Below are positions 10,101-17,322 of a stretch of 64,000 nucleotides of DNA, piece by piece. The first letter of the stretch is position 1. Each line of letters begins with the position of its first letter. Source of the stretch: an uncultured Siphonobacter sp. (GTDB taxonomy: Bacteria > Bacteroidota > Bacteroidia > Cytophagales > Spirosomataceae). Where the stretch lies: assembly GCA_913774715.1 (NCBI GenBank), contig CAJYHS010000149.1, positions 124,001-188,000 on the forward strand. The letters are read 5' to 3'. The translations under genes were made by a program, and so were the position numbers. The notes beneath the pieces are model-generated. The model was not told the DNA's origin. It worked only from the letters and a program-made list of their open reading frames with translations, and ran no database searches.

Positions 10101-10458
10101 GCCACGGGAGGTGTATCTCAATCACTGGACCCCATCGAATCCTACTGCCAAATACCCCATTATTCGTACCTCTTCGCAGCCTCAGGTATCCGACCGTTTT
10201 ATTGAGGATGGATCCTATTTACGGGTCAAAAACATTCAGCTGAGTTACGCTTTACCCGTATCCAAACTGGAGTTGAAATGGCTTGAAAACGCTCAGGTGT
10301 ACGTCAGTGCACAGAACCTGTTTACGTTTACCAAGTACTCCTGGTATGATCCGGAAATTAACTCCTACGGGGGATCAAACTCGGTTTTACTCGGCATCGA
10401 CCATTACGTGTATCCGGTAGCTAAAACGACGACGGTAGGCATTAGAGTTGGTTTTTAA
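7120..10458 (+). CDS. SusC/RagA TonB-linked outer membrane transporter with STN domain
   Basis: A 1112-residue outer membrane receptor. Signal peptide about 1-29; STN signalling domain about 45-110 (LPLQQVLHNLRDHYQVDLIY); a Ser-rich linker; carboxypeptidase-regulatory-like domain about 145-225; TonB box and plug start at NEVVVIGYGQVKKSDLTGSV; then the plug (LYVVDGFPYSG, LKDASATAIYGSRGANGVVL) and a barrel ending in an aromatic residue (TTTVGIRVGF). The STN domain is the link to the FecR protein encoded upstream. It takes a bound oligomer through the outer membrane with its SusD partner, which starts 8 bases after its stop. The substrate cannot be read from the sequence. Confidence 0.95.
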   Translation: MNRRFIYFLRRYALLGGLCLWVSPAAFSQTLAWLSSTRVSGSEKQTLPLQQVLHNLRDHYQVDLIYADKLVEGQQVANLNFSRYPSPEAALEELFKHLDLRFQKLKAKTYIIKRSKKESSEKDSSESVSTSVSLDPVAAAQELILKGRVVASESKEALVGVSVLVKGTSRGTTTNAEGQFQLAIASLPATLIFSYVGYEKREVEVNSQTNLDIELKPNPESLNEVVVIGYGQVKKSDLTGSVASIKSSEINAYPTTNMVQALSGRAAGVYISQNNGSPGSAISVRVRGTNSIQGENEPLYVVDGFPYSGNPTLLNNSDIESIEVLKDASATAIYGSRGANGVVLITTKKGKAGRTSVSYDGYYGIQTIRKKLDLMNAQEYANFYNEQAANDGLAPHFTADQIAQLGQGTDWQDLVFRPAPVQSHSVSVSGGSEKTRFTVQGGNFNQQGIIIGSNYVRNSLRANLSFDLGKKFKLDVSSIFSKIKSDRKNSEKGNRGGSLISAILSGYPTAPATNPDGSYSNLGQYYAWGSNAIINPLNFIYLQNDRIQSNKVLANAALSYEPFKGLTLKTMAGIENTDDRTDGFTSNRFVNSVGSASISTAQITSLLSENTVSYVKNWNQHSVSAVAGFTYQDYTRTSFAASGSGFISDIQETYDIGAAATQNVPSSSYSKWALLSYLARVNYSFNSKILATLSIRSDGSSRYSEGQKWGYFPSGALAWRLSEEGFIQKLPFISDLKVRVGYGETGNTAISPYQTLNQLNSGRVVFGDALTTYYAPGTRLAGPLRWETTAQSDAGLDIGLFNNRFTFTLDYYIKNTRNLLNNVQLPSSLGYIYTIQNIGKIQNKGLELSASARILQQAFKWDVSGNISFNRNKVIKLYGGNDILGDAINISVINDNINIIREGQSLGAFYGYVSKGYDEKGMVVYEDYNNNGIRDAGDKRIIGNPLPRFTYGFNSSMSFKNFELTVFLQGSQGNDIFNVSAVNQTNDYGQALNMPREVYLNHWTPSNPTAKYPIIRTSSQPQVSDRFIEDGSYLRVKNIQLSYALPVSKLELKWLENAQVYVSAQNLFTFTKYSWYDPEINSYGGSNSVLLGIDHYVYPVAKTTTVGIRVGF

Positions 10459-10466
10459 CGGAAAAC

Positions 10467-11909
10467 ATGACCATCATGAAAAAAATATTCTTCTTTCTGC
10501 TACTGGGGGCTAGTGGCTGCTCGGATGCGTTGCTGGAAAAGCCTAAATCATTAGCCTCGGAGGTTTTCTATAATACAGACGCTGAAGTCAAGGCAGCCGT
10601 CAATGCCATCTATGGTCCCATGCGTTCAGACAACGGATTAAGCATTAATTATCCGGCTCAGTTGGAAGGCCTGGCCGATTATGGGGATTCTCGCGGTAGC
10701 CAAACGCCGGTCAGTCTCTATCAGGGACTAGACAATACCAATATTAACCGCGTGGGAGTCATCTGGGACAATTTCTATCAATCCATTCGAAATGCGAATC
10801 TGGTTATCGCCAATGTGCCCAAGGCTCCCTCCGTTTCCGAAGCTAACAAAGCGGTCTACCTGGGAGAAGCGAAGTTTCTTCGTTCCCTACTCTACTTTGC
10901 CCTGGTACGCAACTGGAATGGCGTCCCGCTGCGAACCGAAGCCAATATGACCGTTTCCGACGTACCCAGAGCCAGCGTAGCGGAAGTATACGAGCTCATT
11001 TTAAGTGACGCTCTATCGGCGGAGGCTTCTCTGCCCGATGCCCCCACTGAAATTGGCCGGCCCAGCAAGTGGGCGGCCAAAACTCTCTTGGCGGAGATTT
11101 ATCTCTATCAGGAAAACTACCAGGCTTCGGCAACCAAGGCCAAAGAAGTGATCGATTCTCGTAAGTATGCCCTGGTAGAGGTGAGTCAGTCCGAAGATTT
11201 TCAGAAAATTTACGGACCGGAGGTAGTTAATACTTCCGAGGAAATCTTCTACTTCAAGTATTCCCGCCAGCAGGGCTTTGGCCTGGTGAGCTACGCTCAC
11301 CGTAAAACCGATAAATTCAATTACTTCGGCCCCGGCGGCGTATACGCTCAGTATACCGATTCAACGGCCAATTCAGTTATCAAAAACTGGAGTTTGAAAG
11401 ATCTTCGCAAAGCTCATATCCTCTATAACGTCGATATTGGCTTAGGCAAAAGCAGTTGTCTGTACCGTAAATTCCGGGACCCTTCTGCTACGAACTTGGG
11501 AGCTGGTAACGACTATCCCTGGTATCGGTATGCGGACCTTTTACTCTTTCACGCCGAGGCCGAAGCCCGGGCCAGTCAGGCTCCCACGGAAGCAGCCCTC
11601 GAAAGTCTTAATAAAGTACACCGCAGGGCTTACGGATACCCTTCCAGCAGCCCATCAGCCGTCGATTTAAAACTCTCGGATTATACCCTGACTTCCTTTC
11701 TTAGCAAAGTCGTTGAAGAGCGGGGCTACGAAACCATGTACGAAGGAAAACGCTGGCTTGACCTGAAAAGACTCGGCATTGCCAAGCAACGCATTCTGGA
11801 AGTAAAGAAAATTGTAGTTGCCGATAAACACATGCTTTGGCCCATTCCCAGCTCCGAAATTCTTTACAATAAGTTACTAACCTCCGAGAATCAAAATCCG
11901 GGTTATTAA
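10467..11909 (+). CDS. SusD/RagB family surface lipoprotein
   Basis: A 480-residue lipoprotein partner of the SusC encoded just upstream. The N-terminus (KKIFFFLLLGASGC) is a lipoprotein signal with the lipidated Cys in LGASGC; translation may start at 10467 or at the second ATG, 10476. SusD hallmarks are EVFYNTDAEVKAAVNAIYGP, RNANLVIANVP, EAKFLRSLLYFALVRNWNGVPL, the TPR-like helical core, and the C-terminal VEERGYETMYEGKRWLDLKRLG followed by LWPIPSSEILYNKLL. It binds substrate on the cell surface and forms the lid of the SusC channel. Two flavoenzyme genes follow in the operon. Confidence 0.95.
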   Translation: MTIMKKIFFFLLLGASGCSDALLEKPKSLASEVFYNTDAEVKAAVNAIYGPMRSDNGLSINYPAQLEGLADYGDSRGSQTPVSLYQGLDNTNINRVGVIWDNFYQSIRNANLVIANVPKAPSVSEANKAVYLGEAKFLRSLLYFALVRNWNGVPLRTEANMTVSDVPRASVAEVYELILSDALSAEASLPDAPTEIGRPSKWAAKTLLAEIYLYQENYQASATKAKEVIDSRKYALVEVSQSEDFQKIYGPEVVNTSEEIFYFKYSRQQGFGLVSYAHRKTDKFNYFGPGGVYAQYTDSTANSVIKNWSLKDLRKAHILYNVDIGLGKSSCLYRKFRDPSATNLGAGNDYPWYRYADLLLFHAEAEARASQAPTEAALESLNKVHRRAYGYPSSSPSAVDLKLSDYTLTSFLSKVVEERGYETMYEGKRWLDLKRLGIAKQRILEVKKIVVADKHMLWPIPSSEILYNKLLTSENQNPGY

Positions 11910-11967
11910 GTCATTCGCTAAGACTAATGCCCCTTTAGGTAGTACGTCTTGTAAACCTCTTGATCCT

Positions 11968-13695
11968 ATGTTGCGTCAGCCTCGTCGTCAATTTCTAAAA
12001 ATTACCAGTGTTGCAGGCCTCGGCCTGGCTTTTAACTGGCCTTCCCGCCTGGCCGCCAGCTATGACCTCATTATTCTCTCGGCTACTCCCGCTGGCATCA
12101 TGGCGGCGGTAGCAGCCGCCCGTTTAGGCAAAAAATCATTGATTTTAGAGCGTACGGCCTACATTGGAGGCCTGCCCGCCAATGGACTTGGAGCCACTGA
12201 CATTGCCACCCGCGGAGCCACGGGTGGCTTGTTTCTGGAATTTGTGGATCGGATTAAAAAGCATTATACGCAGAAATACGGAGCGGATTCTCAGCAGGTA
12301 AAAGACTGCTCGGACGGGTATCATTTTGAGCCTTCCGTGGCTACGAAAGTCTTTCAGGATTTCATTAAGGAACATCCTCAAATTGAAGTATTAACGCTTC
12401 GGCAGTTCGACTTCGAACCCGAAAACCTACTTATCAAGCAAAACCGCATTCAAAGCATTCGGGTCATGAACCGTAGTACTCAAAAGCCGGAAACCTACGC
12501 GGGTACTTTCTTTGTGGACGCTTCCTACGAAGGCGATCTCATCGCGGCGGCGGGGGTTCCGTTTTTTCTGGGCCGGGAAGGCAAAAGTCAGTACAATGAA
12601 GTCGGAGCCGGAAGAGTCTATAAATACTGGGCGGGTCCCGAAGGTGAAGGGTCGACCTATCAGGAAGACAATGCCATTGAATCCTATAATTACCGGCTTT
12701 GCCTGACCAATGATCCCCAAAACCGGGTTCCCATTCAAAAACCTGCTCACTATAATCGCGAGGAGTTTATTTCGTTGATTGAGGACGTAAAAACGGGCCG
12801 TCATACGGGCGTTCAGATGCAAAAGTTGACTGCCGCTGACATTTCAGAAAACGAGAAACGAGTAGCCGCCGGCCAGCCGCCGCAAGTTCCGGGTATGCCC
12901 CAGGGCATTGCCCGGCTGACGAACATGGTCAAGCTGCCCAATCAGAAAACGGATGCCAATAATCAGCATTTAGCTTTCCTTTCAACCGATTTACCCGAAG
13001 AAAACTGGCCCTATCCTACTTCTTCCTGGGAGTGGCGGGATCAGTTTGCCCAGCGGCTGCGGGAATACACCGAAGGCCTTTTCTATTTTGCTCAAAACGA
13101 TGCGGAGTTACCCGAATGGTTTCGAAAACAGTGTTTAGAATGGGGCTGGGCGAAGGATGAGTACACCGATAACGGTCATTTCCCCCGTCAACTCTACGTC
13201 AGGGAAGGTCGCCGCATGAAGGGTAAATACATCTTTAAAGCTCAGGATGCTCAGGCCGTAGGCGAAGACGGCAAACCTCCCCTGCACGCCGACAGCGTAA
13301 CGGCGAGTCATTACGCTCTGGATTCCCACGCCGTACGCAAGCGGGAAAAAGGCCGCGTACACCTTGACGGTTTTTTGAGTTACCCTTCCAAAGTGTACAC
13401 GGTGCCTTTTCGCGTCATGGTTCCTGATTCTGCGATTGAGAATTTACTATGCCCGGTGGCGGCTTCGGCTACGCACATTGGCTTTTCCACGCTTCGCATG
13501 GAACCCTGCTGGATGGCTTTAGGGCAAGCGGCGGGTACGGCGGCGGCCTTACTAGGCTCTACATCCGTTCACACTCTTTCCATTAAAACCCTTCAGGAAT
13601 CCCTGCTCAAACAAAAGGCTATTCTCATTTACTCACCGGGTCTGGATATTCACGCCAAAGATTTTGCCTCCAAACAGCTGGCGAGTTTAAAATAA
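11968..13695 (+). CDS. Exported FAD-dependent oxidoreductase (PF12831 type) with twin-arginine signal
   Basis: A 575-residue flavoprotein. The N-terminus has RRQFLKI followed by a hydrophobic stretch, a twin-arginine signal, so it is likely folded with FAD before export. The nucleotide-binding segment is YDLIILSATPAGIMAAVAAA, then RLGKKSLILE and GGLPANGLGATDI; the first Gly of the dinucleotide loop is Ser here. Other family blocks are DASYEGDLIAAAGV, YNYRLCLT, QLYVREGRRMKG and LLCPVAASATHIG...MEPCWMALGQAAGTAAA. It is a paralogue of the next gene. The family oxidises or reduces sugars and related molecules, but no specific substrate can be given. It is part of the SusCD operon. Confidence 0.88.
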   Translation: MLRQPRRQFLKITSVAGLGLAFNWPSRLAASYDLIILSATPAGIMAAVAAARLGKKSLILERTAYIGGLPANGLGATDIATRGATGGLFLEFVDRIKKHYTQKYGADSQQVKDCSDGYHFEPSVATKVFQDFIKEHPQIEVLTLRQFDFEPENLLIKQNRIQSIRVMNRSTQKPETYAGTFFVDASYEGDLIAAAGVPFFLGREGKSQYNEVGAGRVYKYWAGPEGEGSTYQEDNAIESYNYRLCLTNDPQNRVPIQKPAHYNREEFISLIEDVKTGRHTGVQMQKLTAADISENEKRVAAGQPPQVPGMPQGIARLTNMVKLPNQKTDANNQHLAFLSTDLPEENWPYPTSSWEWRDQFAQRLREYTEGLFYFAQNDAELPEWFRKQCLEWGWAKDEYTDNGHFPRQLYVREGRRMKGKYIFKAQDAQAVGEDGKPPLHADSVTASHYALDSHAVRKREKGRVHLDGFLSYPSKVYTVPFRVMVPDSAIENLLCPVAASATHIGFSTLRMEPCWMALGQAAGTAAALLGSTSVHTLSIKTLQESLLKQKAILIYSPGLDIHAKDFASKQLASLK

Positions 13696-13701
13696 TAACC
13701 T

Positions 13702-15681
13702 ATGAAACTTACTACGCTTCTTTTTCTACTCAGCACGAGTCTACTACAGGCTCAGCAGCAGGTGGATATTTGTATTTACGGAGGTACTTCGGGTGGAGTC
13801 ATGGCGGCTGTAGCGGCCAAACGTCTGGGAAAATCGGTTTTACTCATCGAGCCGGGAATGCATCTGGGCGGCATGACCTCGGGCGGTCTGGGCCTGACTG
13901 ACATTGGCAACAAATACGCCATTACGGGACTTTCCCTTGATTTTTACCGACGCCTAGGCCAGCATTACGGTCAGTTTGAACAGTGGATTTTTGAGCCTCA
14001 CGTGGCTGAAAATCTTTACAAGGCTTACGTAAAGGAAAACAAGATCGAGGTAATATACGGTCAGCGGATTCAATCGGCTCAAAAGAATAAAGCGACTCTG
14101 GAAGAAATTACGCTGGAGTCGGTTTCGGGTGGTAAAACCAGGCGCATCCGGGCCAAAATGTTTATGGATTGCTCCTACGAAGGTGATTTAATGGCCAAAG
14201 CCGGGGTGTCTTACCACGTGGGCCGAGAAGCCAATGCGGATTATGAGGAAACCTATAATGGCGTTCAGCTTTTAGAAGGTCACCAGATTCCCGACGGCAT
14301 TGATCCCTATAAAGAGCCGGGTAAGCCCGAAAGCGGTCTTCTCTGGGGCATTAGCCCCGAAAAACTAGCGGCGAAAGGCGAGGGGGATAAAAAAGTGCAG
14401 GCCTATAATTACCGGATTTGTCTAACTAAAAATCCAGCCAATCGCATCGCCATTACCCAGCCCGAAGATTACGATCCCAGCCGTTACGAGCTGGTGTTAC
14501 GGCTCATGGAGAAAAAGCCTTGGAAGACCCTTAACGACGGGTTTATCTGGAGCGGCATGCCCAATGAAAAAACGGACATTAATAACCGCAACGGCTTTTC
14601 TACCGACATGATCGGCATGAATTACGAGTATCCCGAAGCTTCTTATGAAAAGCGGGCGGAGATCATTCGCCAGCATGAAGTCTACACCAAAGGACTCTTA
14701 TACTTTGTGGGTAACGATCCCCGCGTGCCCGCCTTTATTCGCCAGCAGATGCAGCAGTGGGGTTATCCCAAAGATGAGTATACGGATAATCATCACTGGT
14801 CACCGCAGCTCTACATTCGCGAAGCCCGGCGAATGGTGGGTGATTACGTGATGACGCAGGCTAATTGTCAGGGAAAAGAAACCGTAGCAGACGGCGTAGG
14901 ACTGGCCGCTTATACGATGGATTCGCACAACTGTCAGCGAATTGTCATTGAAAAAGAGGGTAAGAAAATGGTCAAAAACGAAGGCAACGTGGAAGTGGGT
15001 GGTTTTCCTCCTTACCCCATTAGTTACCGCTCGCTGATTCCTAAAGCCAGTGAATGCACCAATTTGCTCGTACCCGTCTGTATGTCGGCAACGCACATTG
15101 CCTACGGCTCGATTCGCATGGAACCCGTCTTCATGGTTCTGGGTCAGTCCGCCGCGGTAGCGGCGAGTATGGCTATTGATAGAAAGTCGGCTGTTCAGGC
15201 CATTGATGGCAAAAAAATCCGGGAATTATTGCTTAAAAACCCGCTTCTCAATGGTTCGGCTCCTGATGTCATTGTAGATGATGCACAACGTAGTCAGGTG
15301 CAGATTACGGGCGAATGGACCCAGGAAAAAGCGGGTTCTTATGCTCATTCGCTACTCAGTACGCAGTCCAAAAACCCAGCATGGGTGCGTTTTACCCCTA
15401 CTCTGCCTTCGACTCAGGCCTACCAGGTGTATGTCTACGTACCCAGAAGAACGGATGCCAGTTCTCAAACCGTGTTTCGGATTTACGATGGTAGTCAACT
15501 ACAAACCATCCCCTTAAGTAAAGAACAAATCATTGTCGAAGGTCAGACTTCCGGGGCCTGGATTCCGCTGGGCAAGTTCAAACTCCCGGCGGGTAAAAAA
15601 GCCTACCTCGACATTACCAATGAAAAAGCCGATGGAGTGATCGTCGCCGATGCGGTTCAGTTTGTACAGGTACGTAACTAA
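13702..15681 (+). CDS. Secreted FAD-dependent oxidoreductase with golvesin/xanthan-lyase-type C-terminal domain
   Basis: A 659-residue flavoprotein starting 6 bases after its paralogue. The N-terminus is a plain Sec-type signal peptide (MKLTTLLFLLSTSLLQAQQ) without twin Arg. The FAD-binding motif is VDICIYGGTSGGVMAAVAA with HLGGMTSGGLGLTDIG next; DCSYEGDLMAKAGVSY, YNYRICLT, QLYIREARRMVGDYVM and ATHIAYGSIRMEPVFMVLGQ follow. From about residue 525 an extra beta-sandwich-like domain (WTQEKAGSYAHSLL, WIPLGKFKLPAGKKAYLDIT, VIVADAVQFV) resembles the golvesin C-terminal-like domain often joined to such proteins annotated 'xanthan lyase'. It is probably periplasmic and may act on saccharides imported by SusCD; the reaction is unknown. 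Confidence 0.87.
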   Translation: MKLTTLLFLLSTSLLQAQQQVDICIYGGTSGGVMAAVAAKRLGKSVLLIEPGMHLGGMTSGGLGLTDIGNKYAITGLSLDFYRRLGQHYGQFEQWIFEPHVAENLYKAYVKENKIEVIYGQRIQSAQKNKATLEEITLESVSGGKTRRIRAKMFMDCSYEGDLMAKAGVSYHVGREANADYEETYNGVQLLEGHQIPDGIDPYKEPGKPESGLLWGISPEKLAAKGEGDKKVQAYNYRICLTKNPANRIAITQPEDYDPSRYELVLRLMEKKPWKTLNDGFIWSGMPNEKTDINNRNGFSTDMIGMNYEYPEASYEKRAEIIRQHEVYTKGLLYFVGNDPRVPAFIRQQMQQWGYPKDEYTDNHHWSPQLYIREARRMVGDYVMTQANCQGKETVADGVGLAAYTMDSHNCQRIVIEKEGKKMVKNEGNVEVGGFPPYPISYRSLIPKASECTNLLVPVCMSATHIAYGSIRMEPVFMVLGQSAAVAASMAIDRKSAVQAIDGKKIRELLLKNPLLNGSAPDVIVDDAQRSQVQITGEWTQEKAGSYAHSLLSTQSKNPAWVRFTPTLPSTQAYQVYVYVPRRTDASSQTVFRIYDGSQLQTIPLSKEQIIVEGQTSGAWIPLGKFKLPAGKKAYLDITNEKADGVIVADAVQFVQVRN

Positions 15682-15743
15682 AAGAGCCCCCCGAAGAATC
15701 TGTTCTATGGGCGACTGGCTTTAGTTACTGCTTATCCCCTACT

Positions 15744-15788
15744 AAAAAAACGGCCCGCCCCCCGAATCAATTGGAGGCAGGCCGTTTT
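15744..15788. terminator. Bidirectional terminator between two SusCD loci
   Basis: The arms CGGCCcGCC (15751-15759) and GGCaGGCCG (15776-15784) have one mismatch and are flanked by seven A on the left and four T on the right, so it can serve both converging operons. A second inverted repeat just upstream (GTAACTAAA at 15674-15682 with TTTAGTTAC at 15720-15728) overlaps the stop of the flavoprotein gene. Confidence 0.82.
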
Positions 15789-15803
15789 ACATACTCCTGA
15801 TTA

Positions 15804-17279
15804 TTACTGATTAATTAGTCGGTTGGTTACCAGCTCATTGTTTGAAATGGGCCAGATGTAGTTTTCAGAAGAAGGAGATACGGCTCCCGCACTCAACGTT
15901 GGGCCTACTTTGGCGGGAATGGTTTGCAAACGACGTAATAAGTCGTTGGAACGGAAGCCTTCGCCTAAAAGCTCAATTCGTCTTTCCACCAGAATAGAAC
16001 TCACCAACGCCTCTTTGCTAGCCGTTGCCGCAGCCGGGAAGGTATAAGAGGCATCCGAGCGGGCGTGTACGGCTTTCAATAAATTCGTAGCCAGGGTTAA
16101 ATCTCCCGTCTCAGCGGCCGCTTCCGCGTAGTTTAACAGGACTTCCGAGTAACGAATCAAAGGCATGTAAATCAGGTAAGGCGCGTTCTGACCAAATTTG
16201 GAAAGATAACTCCGACCCGAGGAAGTCACCGTCCGCAGAAAACCTCTCCGGGCATCGGTCGTAGGCCACTGAGAAGAGCCCAATACGCCGGCTGGATTCA
16301 GATAATATTCGGATACGTTGTTGTAAATGTATCCAATGGCCGACTGACCACTGTACATATCCAGCGAACTAAACGGAACGGAAAGAATCGATTCCGTAGT
16401 GGTATAGTCAGTGCTAATCGTCGAAACGATGTTAGCCTGCAATACGTGCTTAACACCCGTCGTTGCCGAGAATGGAGCCGTGGTTTGAGGCACGATCTTC
16501 TTGGCTTCTTCCACTACTTTAGCGAAGTTACCCATGTTGAGATACACCCGCGTTTTCAAAGCAATGGCCGTGTTTTTATGTGCCCGGGTTACTCTCAGAC
16601 TGGCCGCTGATGACCCCGTATAATCGGCAGGCAAGCTCGCTTCAGCTTCGTTGAGATCCTTAAGAATCTGAGCATAAATCTCACTTACCGTACTGCGGGC
16701 CAGATCATTATTCTCCATCGTCGTCTCGGGCTGTAATCGCAAAGGAACGGCCTTTGAAGCTCCGTTATCTTTTACGTAAGGCTGAGCAAAAACGGTAACG
16801 AGGCTGTAATAGGCTAACGCCCGTAAAAACTTTGATTCCCCCGTATACTGAGCGGCTAAATCATCGCTAATGATACCTGGGTTTTTAGGAATGCCATCAA
16901 TGATGATATTGGCTTGATTGATGGTCGCGTAAGCCGCCGTCCAGAGGTTATTGATATCATTGGAACCGGAGTTGTAGCGGTTGGCCCAGCTATCATAACC
17001 CGTAAAGCTATTGCCCGTCGTGTTAATGAAATCTTCTCCCCGAACATCCAAATACATCTGAAAGCGTCCACCGTAATAATTGGCGTCTTTGAGTGTCTTG
17101 TAGGTTCCATTTACCAGTCCCAGAATCCGGCTGGGAGTAGAGAAAATTTCGTCCGACCGTACCTGCGTGGGCGGAACGGTATCTAAATATTTGGATTCAC
17201 TACAGGAAGAAACCGTCAATAAGATTCCTCCGGCAATCAGGCAAGTTATGGTAGAGAGTACTTTATTTTTCATGATCAT
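15804..17279 (-). CDS. SusD/RagB family lipoprotein, second locus
   Basis: A 491-residue surface lipoprotein. The signal ends at a lipobox (ILLTVSSC). SusD features are EIFSTPSRILGLVNGTYKTL, INQANIIIDGIP, ESKFLRALAYYSLVTVFAQPY, IRYSEVLLNYAEAAAETGDL, VERRIELLGEGFRSNDLLRR and the closing YIWPISNNELVTN. It lies 43 bases downstream of its SusC partner on the minus strand. It is not closely similar to the SusD at 10467, so the two loci probably handle different substrates. Translation may start at 17279 or at the Met two codons later. No enzymes or regulators accompany this pair. Confidence 0.94.
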   Translation of the reverse strand: MIMKNKVLSTITCLIAGGILLTVSSCSESKYLDTVPPTQVRSDEIFSTPSRILGLVNGTYKTLKDANYYGGRFQMYLDVRGEDFINTTGNSFTGYDSWANRYNSGSNDINNLWTAAYATINQANIIIDGIPKNPGIISDDLAAQYTGESKFLRALAYYSLVTVFAQPYVKDNGASKAVPLRLQPETTMENNDLARSTVSEIYAQILKDLNEAEASLPADYTGSSAASLRVTRAHKNTAIALKTRVYLNMGNFAKVVEEAKKIVPQTTAPFSATTGVKHVLQANIVSTISTDYTTTESILSVPFSSLDMYSGQSAIGYIYNNVSEYYLNPAGVLGSSQWPTTDARRGFLRTVTSSGRSYLSKFGQNAPYLIYMPLIRYSEVLLNYAEAAAETGDLTLATNLLKAVHARSDASYTFPAAATASKEALVSSILVERRIELLGEGFRSNDLLRRLQTIPAKVGPTLSAGAVSPSSENYIWPISNNELVTNRLINQ

Positions 17280-17322
17280 TATTCCGATTTGAAGGGTTCA
17301 TCTGTACAGGCCAGTCCCAAGA

